Source of the DNA: Metridium senile
Lineage: Eukaryota; Cnidaria; Anthozoa; Actiniaria; Metridiidae
NCBI GenBank assembly: GCA_949775045.1
Contig: OX459097.1
Coordinates: forward strand, 9,694,619 to 9,758,618
DNA length: 64,000 bases
Reading direction: 5' to 3'
The notes under the pieces are model-generated. The model saw only the letters and a list, made by a program, of their open reading frames with translations, did not search any database and was not told the DNA's origin. This document shows positions 1-12,679 of this stretch, piece by piece. Made by a program: the position numbers and the translations under genes. Numbering within the stretch: the stretch's first letter is position 1; every line of letters starts with the position of its first letter.

Positions 1-123
1 ATAAGATGAAACGAACTCATGCGTTCTTATGTATAGTTTAAAACACACGTCGCGGTTACAATTTCTTTTGTAAATTTCTCATGAATTATTAATGAGTTTT
101 TGAAGAATGGTTGGAGATTCGTT

Positions 124-340
124 ATCATCACCATATTGCTTACATTATTATCGTTAATCAATCATTGCCATCATCATTATTACTATCATCATCAACATCA
201 TCATCGTCAGCAATGGCATCATCATTGTAATCATGCTTTCTCATCATCATTATTATCATCATCATCATTATCATTATTATCTTTATTATTGACATTATCA
301 TTTCCATCACCAATAACATTATCACCATATTGTCACTTGT
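124..340. repeat. ATC/ATT-rich microsatellite in a receptor intron
   Basis: Imperfect TCATCA/TTATCA trinucleotide run lying directly beside the donor of the 346-745 exon. It produces spurious open frames on both strands. Confidence 0.85.
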
Positions 341-345
341 CTTAC

Positions 346-3300
346 CTAATACTTTAGCTGCCGCAGCTGAACAATCCGACCTGTATGCCCCGATAACAGC
401 CACTACATCATCTTTAGCCAGCCGATCAGCAGCGGTTTTGCAGTCACTAGCCGTATCTTTACCCACTTCCTGAATCTTCACATCAAAATCTACCGACAAT
501 GAAAGATCCTTGTTCATCATATCCACAGCAACGTTCAAAGCTGTTTGCAGGTCTTTGCCAAGTTGCGATAATCCTGCCAGGTCTGGGTGGGTTGGTGCAA
601 TGAAACCAATTCTGAACGTAGTTTTTCCAGGCAGGCCTTTGTCTGTTGGTGGTATACTGGTGTTTCCTGGCCAAATGATTTCAGCTGTCTTACGTTCAAT
701 GCCAATAGTTTTATTCCATGTTGCAACTGGCAACCACACAATACCCTGCAATGAGATACCATTTGCACAATTCAATACAAACTCATACTATATGCTGCGA
801 TGAGTCGATATTTGTTGTTCTTTCTCTTGTAACAAGTGACGGCTGATATACTTTCCTCCCTCCGCAAAAATTAAGATGCAAATGTAAGATTCAATAAGTG
901 AGTGTTCCTCGCTAGTTTTTGATTCACAGCAATTTTCCTTTCCCCTCTCTTGCGCATGTCTGTCACGCAATTTCATTAACGTTACGATGTAATCACACTA
1001 CAGCAAGCCGACTTGTGAGCGTAAGTGAACCGAATGTATTATAGTAGAAAACTTGTCTGTCCAGCTAGAATAATGAGAAGTTAAAAAGTGAATCATTTAT
1101 TTACCTGAAGGTTGACGATATCATAAGCTGGTGGACCATCAAAGTTGCTGTCAAAATGCGTAAAAAATCCTGTAAAGAATACAGAATAATATCAAATATA
1201 TAACTTTAATGAACTTTTTGAGAAAAAAAAGCTTTTCTTCTAAATAAAAAAGTAGTTTAAACAGGTTTGATAACACATACCTTGTGCACTTAAGAAGCTA
1301 TTTTCTGGTTTTGTAAATTTTTTCAGTTCATTGAAAGCAAGATATCGTAGTTTGCTTGGTGGGTCACCCTAGAAAAAAGACACTTTCAATCAATTTTAGT
1401 TGATCACAATATATAACAACCACATTAAATATCATTAGAGCAAATTTAGTGTAAATACCTTGGGAAAAACGAGCAATAGTTCCCTCCACAATTCCCTGCG
1501 CCTTCATGAAAGGTAGCCTGGACTTTCAACGAAGCAAGACGAACGCTGAGCTTGCAATATTAGAGACCTTTTAACACCTCACGGGACAATTATTCACGCT
1601 TCTCTATCGTTGCAAAGTTTAAAGATTGTCACTCTTCGATGCAAAGGCCCAGCTACCTTTCAAAATAGCGCTGGGAACTGGTGAAGGGGAATATTTGGTG
1701 CAGCATTTCAATTTAAATAATTTGAAAACGATCCCTGTTCCCTGAAACTAAATGCTTTCACTGAAACCCCTGGGACATGCTCTTACTTCACCCTAGTTTT
1801 GGAAGCATTCTTACCGGTTTTATTTTTCCAGCCTTCTCCAGGTTTTTAAAGGCAAGGAAGTAGGTGTACACGGCATCGTAGACATGAGGAACATAAGCAG
1901 ACGTCCGCAACGGCTAAATATAAAAAACAATCAAACAACTTAATAAAATATATATATATATATTAATACTGTGATATAAACACGCTGGGAACTGTAGAGC
2001 AAGTTAGAGAGAAGTCGTAAAGAAACGCTAGGCGTAAACACAACTCCCAGTTAGTTTACAGAGAGGATACTCGAACCATGAACACTTGACTTTTTATGTT
2101 ATTATTTTCAGAACCTTCTACTGCTTCAAAACCTCTCAAAATAAAGCAGTGAGTTTAAATACACTAAGCGTTCATAATAAATCTTATTTCTAATCTATTC
2201 GCTCATGGTATGTGGGTTACAAAAAGAAACAAAAATACTCAGTGTTCACGGTTGCGTATCCTCACTGTAAATATATATTATATATTGCTTTTAAAATAGT
2301 TTTTTCTTTTTCTTTTTGCGTGCAAGACGGAGCATGTGTGAATAAGTGTGAATTACAGCACGCCCACTTAAATACAGATGCCCCACAAGTGATCTGCTTT
2401 ATCGAAATTTATTATTAAAATAGATAATTAAACTAGTCCCAGACTTACCGTGTCATAAATCACTCCAGGGTACTGAGACCGAATTTTGAATTTGTTCATC
2501 CATTTTACGATGATCTGGAAGAATATGCTTCCACTTCCCGCTGCAAGAAAGGATTCACAATAAATTGATCACATAATGTCTGGATCGAAGGAGCTAGGCG
2601 GTCCTTGAATGAACTCATCATGTCAATCATAATTAGCATCGCTTTACTTCAACGCAGGATTGACGTTCGCAATGTCAGCAAGCTGAAACGCCTAGTTGTA
2701 TAGTATACAAATTAATTCGTATTACTGCAGCAAAGGATTACGATTTAGAACGTCCGAAGCATTTGAAAGATTCCCAATACACTTTTTAATGTTGTATGAA
2801 ATCATTTTTTAGTTAAATCATTTTCTTAGAAACACAGACACAGTCAATTTATTGTCCTCATGTCAATCAAAAACTCAGATTCGGCTGAAACAAAATACTG
2901 GAATGCAATAATAAATCCTTTACGCTCCGCCTTTTTAGCAAAACTTGAAATAATTGAAACAAGAAGTTCAAGAAAGTTCATTGTGGATCCAATTAACCAA
3001 GCTTTTACGTTGGCACTTGCAGTCTTGATTTACCACAAGTGAGCTAAAGTTGAAGGTCAACTATGGTGGATCCATTGTGATGGCGTCTTTTTTTACCAAG
3101 GTTTAAGGTTAGTATGTGGCTTGAGGCGTGCCCTTCTCTTGTTAGTGCACTTGAATGAATTGTGGCGAAAGATAATCGACATTTCAGCCAACCTTTGCCA
3201 CTTTGGAATACCAAAGGTTGCTCAATAAATGTATTAGTTTACTAAAGTCAAGGCCTTTTCATAATACGCCGGAACTGGATCTATTCATACACGAAGAAAG

Positions 3301-6300
3301 GGCATGCCTTACCTCTTGGTTGTATGCCTATGGCCCCTTGCATGCTTTGTTTGATTTCTGGCCTGGTCGCATTGTCGAAAGGTGTTGACGTGACGCCGTC
3401 AGTTCCGATCCAAACCCAGCCTTGTCCCATCATGCCCTGCAATGACCATATATAGATTGTTATCAAGAATGGATGGATGGATCAATTACTCCCGTTTTTG
3501 AGTTTTTGATTGCGCAGCTCGATAGCATGTGATGTATTCTTTTGTATTTAGTAGAAGCCGTTGTAATGCAAATGCAAGTTCTTCATTGTGCAACTTAAAC
3601 CTCGATAGCTTGAGATATAGATATATATTTTGCTGCACGTGGTATCAACCTACGTTTTAGGAATCAGGGAACAGTTTGGTACCTACCTTTGATTTAACTT
3701 TTTGGAAAACAGTTTGGGAATTTTGAGGTAGAGCACTGACAAGGTTAACCCTGGTGTGTGCATCTTTTATCTGGAAAACGAAGAAACAAATCGATAAATA
3801 TATGGAATAAGGCAATAAAGAAATAAACGAATAAATAATGAAAAACATAGAAAGTGGGTGAATGAAAAGATGACTCGAATAAAGTGATAAATGCATGTCG
3901 AGTGGTTTGTCAATTTTAAATTGAAGAACCGAAAATATATAAAACATTGTGTATGATGACGATCGTCACGGAACGAAAAACATTTCGGAACTTCAACGAG
4001 ATAATAAAACACTGCAATAAAACGATTTCCAACACTATATGTCTTTTAAATATGGGTAGGAAATTTTCCAATTTGGTCCCACACCAAATAATCATTATAA
4101 TATGAAAAATATCGGCGAAAACGAATCAGAAAACGTATTCTTGGTACATTGTACTCACCAACTGGACCTTTCGGTCAATAGTGTCTGGCTGAGCTCCAGC
4201 TGAAAATCTCGATGAGGTGTGAACTCGAATTCCTTTCATCTTGGCCTGGGTCTCGAACCTATCGGCCAAATCCTTAGCAGAGACATCAGTTGAAGTAATC
4301 GAGCTAATCTACAAAGAAAGGGCACAATAATGACAAGTTAAGCAGCAAGTGGTAAAGTGCTACATCATGTTCCAACGCCAGACAAATTTACTCAAGATTA
4401 AGGTCATTCGCGTGCCGAGTAACCCCTTGGAAAGCGTGGGCGAATCCATATAATCTGAGCACTTTGTTAAAGTCTTGGAAACATGGAATTGAAGGGTAAA
4501 AAAAATTAAAAAATGTTGTTTTGAGTTCGTCTCTTGGAAATGCATAGAAGTGGATGTCCATAAAATAGTCACTTGTTAAGGAACCTTCACTGAAACCCAG
4601 CTGTGTTTCCTCGAAAGATTCTTCAACTTAAAAAAGTGATTTGCACTTTAGCCAAATTTAATCAATCAGATTAATCAAAAAACATTTTTGATATTAAAAC
4701 TTTACTTCTCTAAAATTGGGAACGAATTTAAGAAATAGATAATTTTGCAGGGTTAAAAAAGAGTGTTCCTTTTTTGCATTGAAGCTGAAAACGTTAGATA
4801 TTGTCCTGGAAACTCTTTGCTTTTATTCTCATCCAAATATTCCTTCTTTCCAAAACCTTTATTGCATATTATTCTTTATTTTTACTTACTCTTTTCCAGT
4901 TAAAGTAATTAACCAGGTCTGCCAGAGCTGAAGCTTGATGGACATCACTAGCACATGTCCTGAAGAACTTTGGAAAAGTCTTTTTGTTGGATAGCTTTGG
5001 TGAAGTAGATCCATACGAAATTTGGGTCATGTCGACAGCTAAAAAGAAAATTGAAATACTCTCAATAAAACCTTTGAAAGGAAATTAGATAAAAGAGAAT
5101 TGAATAGAAAAAAGAAATATGGTGAGATTTGTTTTCTACCCAGATAGATTCAATACAAGGACCTGTTGGTTGAAGTTTTCAGTTTAAAACAAGTCAAATT
5201 AAAGTCTTTTCCATGTTTGTTGAAGTAGCTATTTTCGTTTGGATATATTTCATCTACCATTTGTACAAAGGGACCCAAGAAAACAAGAGCTTAATGATGA
5301 ATCAAACATAAATTATTTTGATAGTCCTTTCCATGTTTTCTGAAGTAGCTATTTTCTTTTTGATATATGTTATCTACCATTTGTACAAAGGGGCCCTAGA
5401 GGAGCTTAATGTTGAATTAAAAAGAAATTATTGTGGTAGCCTTACCATGGTCTCTGAAGTACTGATGAGAAGCGATGGAACAAGAAGACCGATATCCACC
5501 GACAACACCAACAATATCAGGATCATCTGCAAGCTGCTGCGCTGCCATCTTGCAAGTGGTGGGAGGATCTGACCCGCCATCTTTAACAAGGTCTTTACAA
5601 ACAGAAACAATGTTAAAATCACAAAGAACATGTGTAAATGTTTTAGGAAACATGTAAGATGCTGTGATCACGCTATGATTTTCTGCTGGGTCATGAACTT
5701 TGGAAACAAGCAGCATGCAGATATGGAGTGATTCATCTTTTTGGAGAGAACAGGCTTCATTTTTAAGTTTACAAAATAGTGTAGATAAATTTGGTGAAAG
5801 CTTATTCTGCAATGTATGGAGCGATTCAATTTTTTTTAAAGAAACTGAATAAATATTTTGCAAATTATGTTGACAACACAATAAGTGTAGATACATTTGG
5901 TGGAAAGTTTAGAACGGAAGCAAGAACTATTCAGTTTAATAAAGTATTTGAGCATGATTGTCTAGAAAAAATAGATGGAAGAAACAGGAGGAAGATGTTA
6001 AGCGAATTTATGAAGAAAAACATTACTTACTTGTAAAATCTGTAGAGAGTTCCACATTCCCTTTGGCATTTTCTTTGTTGATTACTTCAACAGCTATTTT
6101 AAAAGCAGATTCCTAAATAACAGCACATTATCAGCAGTTAGTTATCGTTTAATATGCCATAACAGTAATAAAACTACGAATCCGTTGGGTTTGTAGGAAT
6201 ACTTACAAGTTCTTTTCCTAATTTAGCAGTTACTCCTAAACTGCTATGAAGCGGAGCAATAAACCCTAATTTGATTGTAATCTTTTTCGGTGAAGCAGTC

Positions 6301-8143
6301 TGTGAACCTGGAAGAGATCGAAGACTTGATCAACTACAAGGTTAACAAATAGATACATTTTACAAGTATAGTTTACATTTACAGCATCCCCTACTTTCAC
6401 AAACCAAAATTCAAAGACAAAGAGATCGAAGACACCATCAACTACAAGGTGTACAAATAAATCTTCAAAAACCGAGCGAGCAATTTGGGACTGACTTGTG
6501 ATCGAAGGCTTCATCATGACACGAGATTACACATCAACAAACTGCATCATTTCTTAAAATCAAAAACATGGAAACCCCTTCGATATCGAACACATGATCA
6601 TACATTAGGTATACTATCCCTAAGTTAATGAATTGCTCAAGTTCCTAAGCCAGATATATTTACATCATGAATACCATGGAACAAATCGATGGAAGACTTG
6701 ATCATACCAGGATAAATTGCAAGAAATAAATTACACAAGTTCCTCAAGAAGAGAGAAGAAATTCACAAAATAAACATATTTCAAAAGAATAAATGGAAAT
6801 CATGAAAGAAATCGAAGACTTGATCAAACATGAGGTTTATAGATTAATGTATTTCACAAGTATATTAAACCGCTAGTTTTCCTCCAAAAACCAAACCGTC
6901 GCTACTTGGAAATGATCATCCGATTATCTACCCAAGAAACCTCATTCCTATCTGGATACATTGTTTTCTACGTTTCCTGTTTGAGGGAGAAGTTTATTTA
7001 GCGAAATTCGTCTGTGCGTTTTCAGTCGATCGAGTGCATTTTTCAAATGATCCTTTAAAAGACGCCATAGATTGAACTGATAAGAAGCACTTCTTATGGC
7101 GAAGGAGTAACAAAGTCTGCACCCAGCTAGGCTTATTAATTGTCTGCTAATTGAGTAATTATGAAGCTGTAATCAGCAAAACCACTTTTGATTAAGAAAA
7201 CAATTTGAACAACAATGTTTTACTTTTTCGATCGATAGAGCACGGCAGTTGAAGATCCTTTTAGTTCACGAGTACAAATTATCCTTGCCCCTGCCTGTTT
7301 GGTAGTAAGTTCGAATTAATGGAACGAATCGCTTTCGTTGCCCTAAAGACTTCAGCATTATCTCGAATAAAACACAAGATTAACGACTATTCTCAGTATA
7401 TTTTTCACAACCAAAACACGAAACCTTTAGATTCACCTTCGTATGGCAAACTTAATCAAGGTATTTACCAAACATGTCGAAAACAATTTCTTATATTGAC
7501 CAAGTTATTGAAGCTTTTGATATATACTATAATTAAAATAGGCTGTAAACAAAGGTTGAAAAAGTTAATTTCCTGGATCTAAATTTCGACCAAAAGCAAA
7601 ACGAAGTTTCTGAAGCATGTTGTTAGAAAAACAGTCCAAGAAAAACTCATTAAGAAGACATCTTGTCGAGTCGTCTTGAAAACAATGATAAGTGTCGGAA
7701 TCTTTCCGAATATTTCGTCTGTACAAGAAATCATGGCCTTTTCAAGGTTTACATGTTGTACAAGTACACTAATCGTCACCCTTGCACCTCGATGAAGCGC
7801 AAAAAGTGAGCGTCCCATCATAAGGGTGACACCAAATTATCGCCACTCAACAATTCTTCTTCGTCTTGAAAGGTTTGTGCCACACTGAAGATGGGTAATC
7901 TTGAGTAGGAGAAAAATCCCGCTGCTGGACGCAAACTTTCAACAGAGCTGAACCGAGGATTAACAAGTTATATACCCAAAACCGACAGTCGGTTACAATA
8001 CAGAAAAGAATTCGTCCCAACTAAGCGCCATCTTGTTAGAGATGACACCACAACTCACCAGTGGGATTAGTCACATTGTTAGCATCTGTTGGATTTAAAA
8101 CTAAGAGAAGAAGAACCACCACCATCACGACCAGGTTTTCCAT
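346..8143 (-). CDS. Receptor with tandem ANF-receptor (Venus flytrap) domains, 5' part, 13 exons; continues off the left edge
   Basis: Exons in transcript order: 8059-8143, 6207-6307, 6031-6112, 5446-5592, 4890-5038, 4159-4308, 3687-3770, 3313-3436, 2449-2540, 1815-1913, 1281-1368, 1105-1169, 346-745. All have GT-AG ends and matching phases, giving 555 residues so far. Exon 1 starts MENLVVMVVVLLLLVL, a signal peptide. Domain 1 then shows type-1 periplasmic-binding motifs in order: GFIAPLH, a Cys-containing VVGGYRSSCS, SYGSTSPKLS, FFRTCASD, NWKR, GWVWIGTDG, SAYVPHVYDAVY and IIWPGN. The last exon runs straight into a second copy (RIGFIAPTHP, then VIGAYRSDCS), so two ligand-binding domains sit on one chain. 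Family knowledge: such ectodomains sense small ligands in family C GPCRs (the IIWPG...PPTD end is GABA-B-like), guanylate cyclase receptors or ionotropic glutamate receptors. The signalling part is outside the window, so the receptor class is undecided. The second domain lacks two introns present in the first but shares the last one in position and phase. (No confidence was given for this entry in the original answer; the value here is a placeholder.). Confidence 0.5.
1480..1692. repeat. Foldback (MITE-like) element, family A copy 1
   Basis: An element of about 210 bp in the intron between receptor exons 1815-1913 and 1281-1368. It carries the same landmarks as the element at 36979-37191: TTCCCTGCGCC, GACGAACGnTGAGCTT, a central TTTTAACACCT/GGTGTTAAAAG, and GATGCAAAGGCCC. 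Its arms are partly complementary to each other, although this copy is more decayed than the other. Confidence 0.75.
5205..5445 (-). repeat. Two decayed tandem copies of an exon-intron boundary
   Basis: The 3' end of receptor exon 5446-5592 plus its downstream intron is duplicated twice, with spacing near 115-120 bp. The exon end reads ACTTCAGAGACCATG then the donor gtaagg. The copies around 5331 and 5211 read ACTTCAGAAAACATG-gaaagg and ACTTCAACAAACATG-gaaaag, so the donor GT is lost in both. The following intron sequence (agtagctatttt, ctaccatttgtacaaagg) is also shared. Confidence 0.8.
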
Positions 8144-10640
8144 TTCTTTGGAAATATTTTTTGTCCGGTTAAGGTACTTCAAACGTGGAAGGAAACCTCC
8201 GATCTGAGCTTTGGGATGCTTAGGTTCGTGACTATTCGAGTCCTGTGCGTGGTAAAGGAAATACCAGCCCTACTTCACAAAGCCACCTACGATCAATAAA
8301 TGACAGCACTGATCCCTGTGTACAATAGCTTTCGATCAATAATACTTCGGATGAAAATCGTCTTGCGAGAAAAACCTCTCGATGTCAACAGCAGAAAAGG
8401 TTGAAAAGAATAAAATATCTCAGCCAGACAGCTTCTCTTGGATGCCCCGTGGAGCTCCTATTTCAGAGTGATGATAGAAGCTCTGACAAGTAATGGTTTG
8501 ACAAAATAAACAGAGTTTTGGAAAATAAAGGGATGTGCTCAGTTCCTGAATCATTGTTGACGTAAAGTACTGCAGAAACAGTGACAATATAGAAAGGAAT
8601 TTCAAACTAAAAGGTTATAAAAACAAGGAATGTGATCGACTTGAATTGTTTAAAAAGGGAGTGATCATTAGATACTTAAAAAGAAGTTACTAAAATTGAC
8701 AAAACCTTTCGTAATTAATCAATAACCACTTTAAATGCCCTAGGTTGTTGGAACTCAAAGCTAAGGTCTAAAAAACCGTTTTATTTTTTAATTGTATTGA
8801 GTTGAGATAGCACCTATGAAACGGCAATCATCGTCTAGATAAAATCCTCGAGTATTTCGTCTCAACGCGATAATCAAAAGCCCTCACTAAAGTTATATTT
8901 AGAAAATCCTTTATTGATTGCATATTACGTAAAGGATTTTATAAAAAAAACATTTCCTTGTAAATCTATGACTCAGTGACAATAAAAACCATTGTCTAAG
9001 CGATCCGTCGCTGGGGCTCCTACCGACGTCATCAGTAGCATCAAATCATTTTGCATTCTTTAAATTTATTTTAAGACAAAAGATATGACAACCCATAGCT
9101 CCGTTTTATGCCCTAGGAATCCGAGATTGCTGGTCATTATTGATAGTCTTTTAATAGATAGAGTAAAATTAGAGTGGTGATCTCAACGTTTCAGAGTTCT
9201 AGTGGCTATTTGAAAAGAAAACAATGTCGAGCTGATAGCTTACTTTGTGGTGCAATCACTACCTTTGGAATTCGATAGCCGCTTGAAATCCGACTCTTAT
9301 CTTTAACGAATGTTTGCATAACAAGCGATGAAATCTTGCTAACAAGCAGGTTGAATAAAGAAATGTCTACGGCCATGGAATTCCTTAGTAAACCCCGCCA
9401 AAAGTAACACATTTCGTAGAGGAACCATTTTCGAAGGAAAACGTCCAGTTTTACCAGCCGCGAGCAACGAAACAACGAGCTGAGACGAAGGAATGCAGAG
9501 TTAACGCCCATCCAAGAAAGACCAAGAGACGCCATTGAAGCCCTTCAAAGGCAAGCCGAGTTCTCCGAGAAAATCACTTAATATTACCTCCTTTCAGTTT
9601 AAAATCTTTTCCAATAAGTTTTTTGAATAGTGTTCTTCACTGCAGGACTGACATCGATGTGATTTTGAGCCACATTTCACTAAAACACAACTCGTGCATG
9701 CTAGTAGTCCATCTTGTAGACCGTTCGTCTAAGCATCCCGCAGCGAGCTAATACGTTCTTGATCTCAGAATACACTAATTCAACTTAGGTCTCTCCTCTT
9801 TTGGAACAGTTTTGTTTGAAATCCTTTGCTTCAGAAGACTTTTAAAGAAGGAACTGAGAAGTTTTTTGTGTTGCAAGCTATCAAGACCGTTCCGTCGCGT
9901 GAATACTTCAAATGAAATCCAATTCTTCGTAACTTGTTTTTTCAGACGTGGATTGAAAAAGAACCCATTTGTCGATGAAAGAACATTGAGACGACGCGAT
10001 CAAATTCCTTCTCAAAAACAAATAAAAGCACAGAACTCAAACACTTCGTTTCGAACAAAGATCTTCGCGCAAAACGCACAAACTTCAAAAAAAATTTCAG
10101 AGAAAAATTTCTCGCAAAATCTGAAATCAGTTTTACGACTTCTAATCAAAAATCAAAAGACAAATTATAAGACCAAGATAACCAAGATATTTGTTTTGGT
10201 AAAAAAACCGGGCTTGTTTATTATCAAAGCAAAGCTAGGAAAGTCGTTTGATACTATTTCGGTTTGTTCTTAAAAGTTATTCTTTCCCGCATCGGGTGGT
10301 TATATCTAAAACAACTCTAAGCAACAAAACGACCATATCTACATTTCTACACTTCGAATTCGTTTTCTTTTACCATTTGAAAATAACATTTATTGTTTAA
10401 AATCATAGTTCTTTAGTAGAGAATCCCAGAAAAAAAAATGTTTCACTTTTGCGATTTTCTTGAACGATCAAATCGAGTGAATCTTGAAAAGTGTAATTGT
10501 ACAGAATTGTACAGCCTTTCATGAAACAATAGCGATTTTCATGTATTTATTTACTTATCTACCTACCATTGTATAACTTGATAATGTTGGTAATGATAAT
10601 TATTCAAAGGAGAACACAGTGTTTTTTTTACGTTTATATG
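8144..10640. other. No gene recognised
   Basis: AT-rich non-repetitive sequence upstream of the first receptor exon. Frames of 109 codons (minus, 9206-9535) and 153 codons (plus, 9812-10273) exist, but neither resembles a known family and both have low-complexity Lys/Asn/Phe-rich composition. The proximal part may contain the promoter for the exon starting at 8143; no clear TATA or initiator can be assigned. Confidence 0.5.
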
Positions 10641-10659
10641 TTATAAACCGAGTGAATTA

Positions 10660-11005
10660 GAAAGTGGAGTCTATCACAGTAATGGCGTCTTTAAAACATG
10701 GAACAATTTGGTTGCATTTAGTCCTCACCCAAATACATTTGTCTTCGTATTTTCTTGTTGTGTAACATTATAATTACTTAGCAGAGATTCACAATAGTTT
10801 TAAGGCTATTTTCTAAACTCAGTAAATTAAAAAAATATAATTCTACCACAATAATGGCGTCTTCAAAAACATGGAACAATTTGGTTGCATTTAGTCCTCA
10901 CCCAAACACATTTGTCTTCGTATTTTCTTGTTGTGTAACATTACAATTACTTAGCAGAGATTCACAATATTTCCAAGGCTATTTTCTAAACTCAGTAAAT
11001 TCAAA
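10660..11005. repeat. Tandem duplication, about 173-bp unit, two copies
   Basis: The blocks starting near 10681 and 10853 share AATGGCGTCTT, CATGGAACAATTTGG, CCTCACCCAAA and CTATTTTCTAAACTCAG with few differences. This is a recent head-to-tail duplication without coding content. Confidence 0.85.
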
Positions 11006-12679
11006 GCATTAATTTTTAACAGCAGTAAAACAAGATTGTTCCACGAAAGTGTCAATTTTTGTCATTTTGTCTCTTAGCGAGCTTTTGTGCGTTTTGTTAA
11101 GTAAAAAAAACCTTGTTTTTGCAGGCGAGAAACAATTACCAAACAAGTTATAAGTTCTATATTGATGTAAAGCCGATATTTGAAATGGAATAAAATCCTT
11201 GCTAACGATGTGTTGACTTCTTGATGAGAGCTTTTTGTTCAAACTTGAAATACAATGCTCATCTACAAATCTCTTAACAAGCTTAAACTATATATCATCC
11301 TTTCCTTTATCGGTACAAAACCAACACGTCTAAAAGTACATGTTCCATTTTTGAAAGGCCGACGGAGAAACATTCTCCAAAACTTGCAAGATATTGTGCC
11401 TTTGTTATTGGGGTTCTTATAACTGTATTACATCAGTTGAGTCATATTTTTTTTTAAATGTTGCAGTGTACAATCCCTTAGCTAGATAATTTTGGTAGGG
11501 GCAAAAAACGTTAAAATGTTAAACTTGAATTCTTTGGACATTGTACAAAAGAGAAACATTGTTAAAAGTCGTTAAAAGTTGCATTGTGATATGTAAAGCG
11601 ACAAAAAGCTTTGATTATGTTCATTGACAAATAAAACACTAATCTCTTCCAAAACAAGCTTTAAAAGTTGTTCAATTTCTAGTTCATGTACACAGCCAAT
11701 ATATCCATAATCATAAGTTATCTATAATTTCAAGTTCAGTGTGCAGTATAATATATACTTTAGTATCATTTCTACAGATATAATACTCTGTTAGCATGCT
11801 TTTGTATTGTGTGCCGTTCACGACCGCAGCAACTACTCAAACTATACTTTTTGAAGTAAACCAAATGACTTTTTATATTTTTCTTCTCAACGAAATACAA
11901 TGAAAGCTTGAACAGAATAAACGATGACGATGGAAGAATAATATATGTAAGGTTGGTCGTAATATATGTTAAGGATAATCATTTTGAATGACTTGTTTGA
12001 GATTGTTGTCCAAATGAAATGTTGAGCGGATTAGTAAGTCGTGTGAAGCACTACTGAAAAACGCACTAAAAACGAAATCTAAGAATTCGCATATAGTAAT
12101 AATATATATATTAAGTATTGAATCATGTGAAAAATTTTAAGAAAGCTTTAGTATACTTTGATATGTAGAAGCCAAAGAAAGGAGATATATATAAACTTGT
12201 TTGCACAAGACCGAAGTGTATCCAGCAAAAAATGTACTCAAAGACAAAAGTATGTAAGTAAATAATCAAAAGTGAAGCTAATATAATATGTGTTGGTATT
12301 GTTTAAGATAAAGACTTTAAAAAAAGCTGAAATACCTTATTACTGATTCAACTGAGGATTGAAAAGCAAATGTTCCAAAACAGCACCAGCATCTTCTCAG
12401 GAAGGCAAGGAATGCGTCCATATTTGAGTTTCACAGCTTCCAAGTGAAAGCAAAGCAAACAAACTAAAGAGTTTTAGCTGTCAAATGTACTAAGAACGAG
12501 GAGATATTAATTGAAAGGTTCTCTCATGGGCCTGAACTCGTTTAGTGCTTGAGTTTACGTGATTTTTAAGATGTGTCTTTTTGAACATGATTGATGAATG
12601 TGGTTCCGACCATCCAAGATGTTCATGTTGGAATTTCTCCACTTGTAGCATATTAATAGATAATATTAACTATGATGTA
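11006..12679. other. No gene recognised
   Basis: AT-rich sequence with short frames only and no splice-bounded exon that I can support. Several ATATAT runs occur. Confidence 0.5.

Noticed and set aside
9206..9535. 109-codon minus-strand frame starting MASLGLSW as a further receptor first exon
   Set aside because: A phase-1 donor-like site exists (CAAA|gtaagc) but it is weak. The encoded 97 residues show no clear signal peptide and no family similarity.
9812..10273. 153-codon plus-strand frame
   Set aside because: Lys/Asn/Phe/Arg-rich low-complexity composition typical of AT-rich chance frames; no motif.
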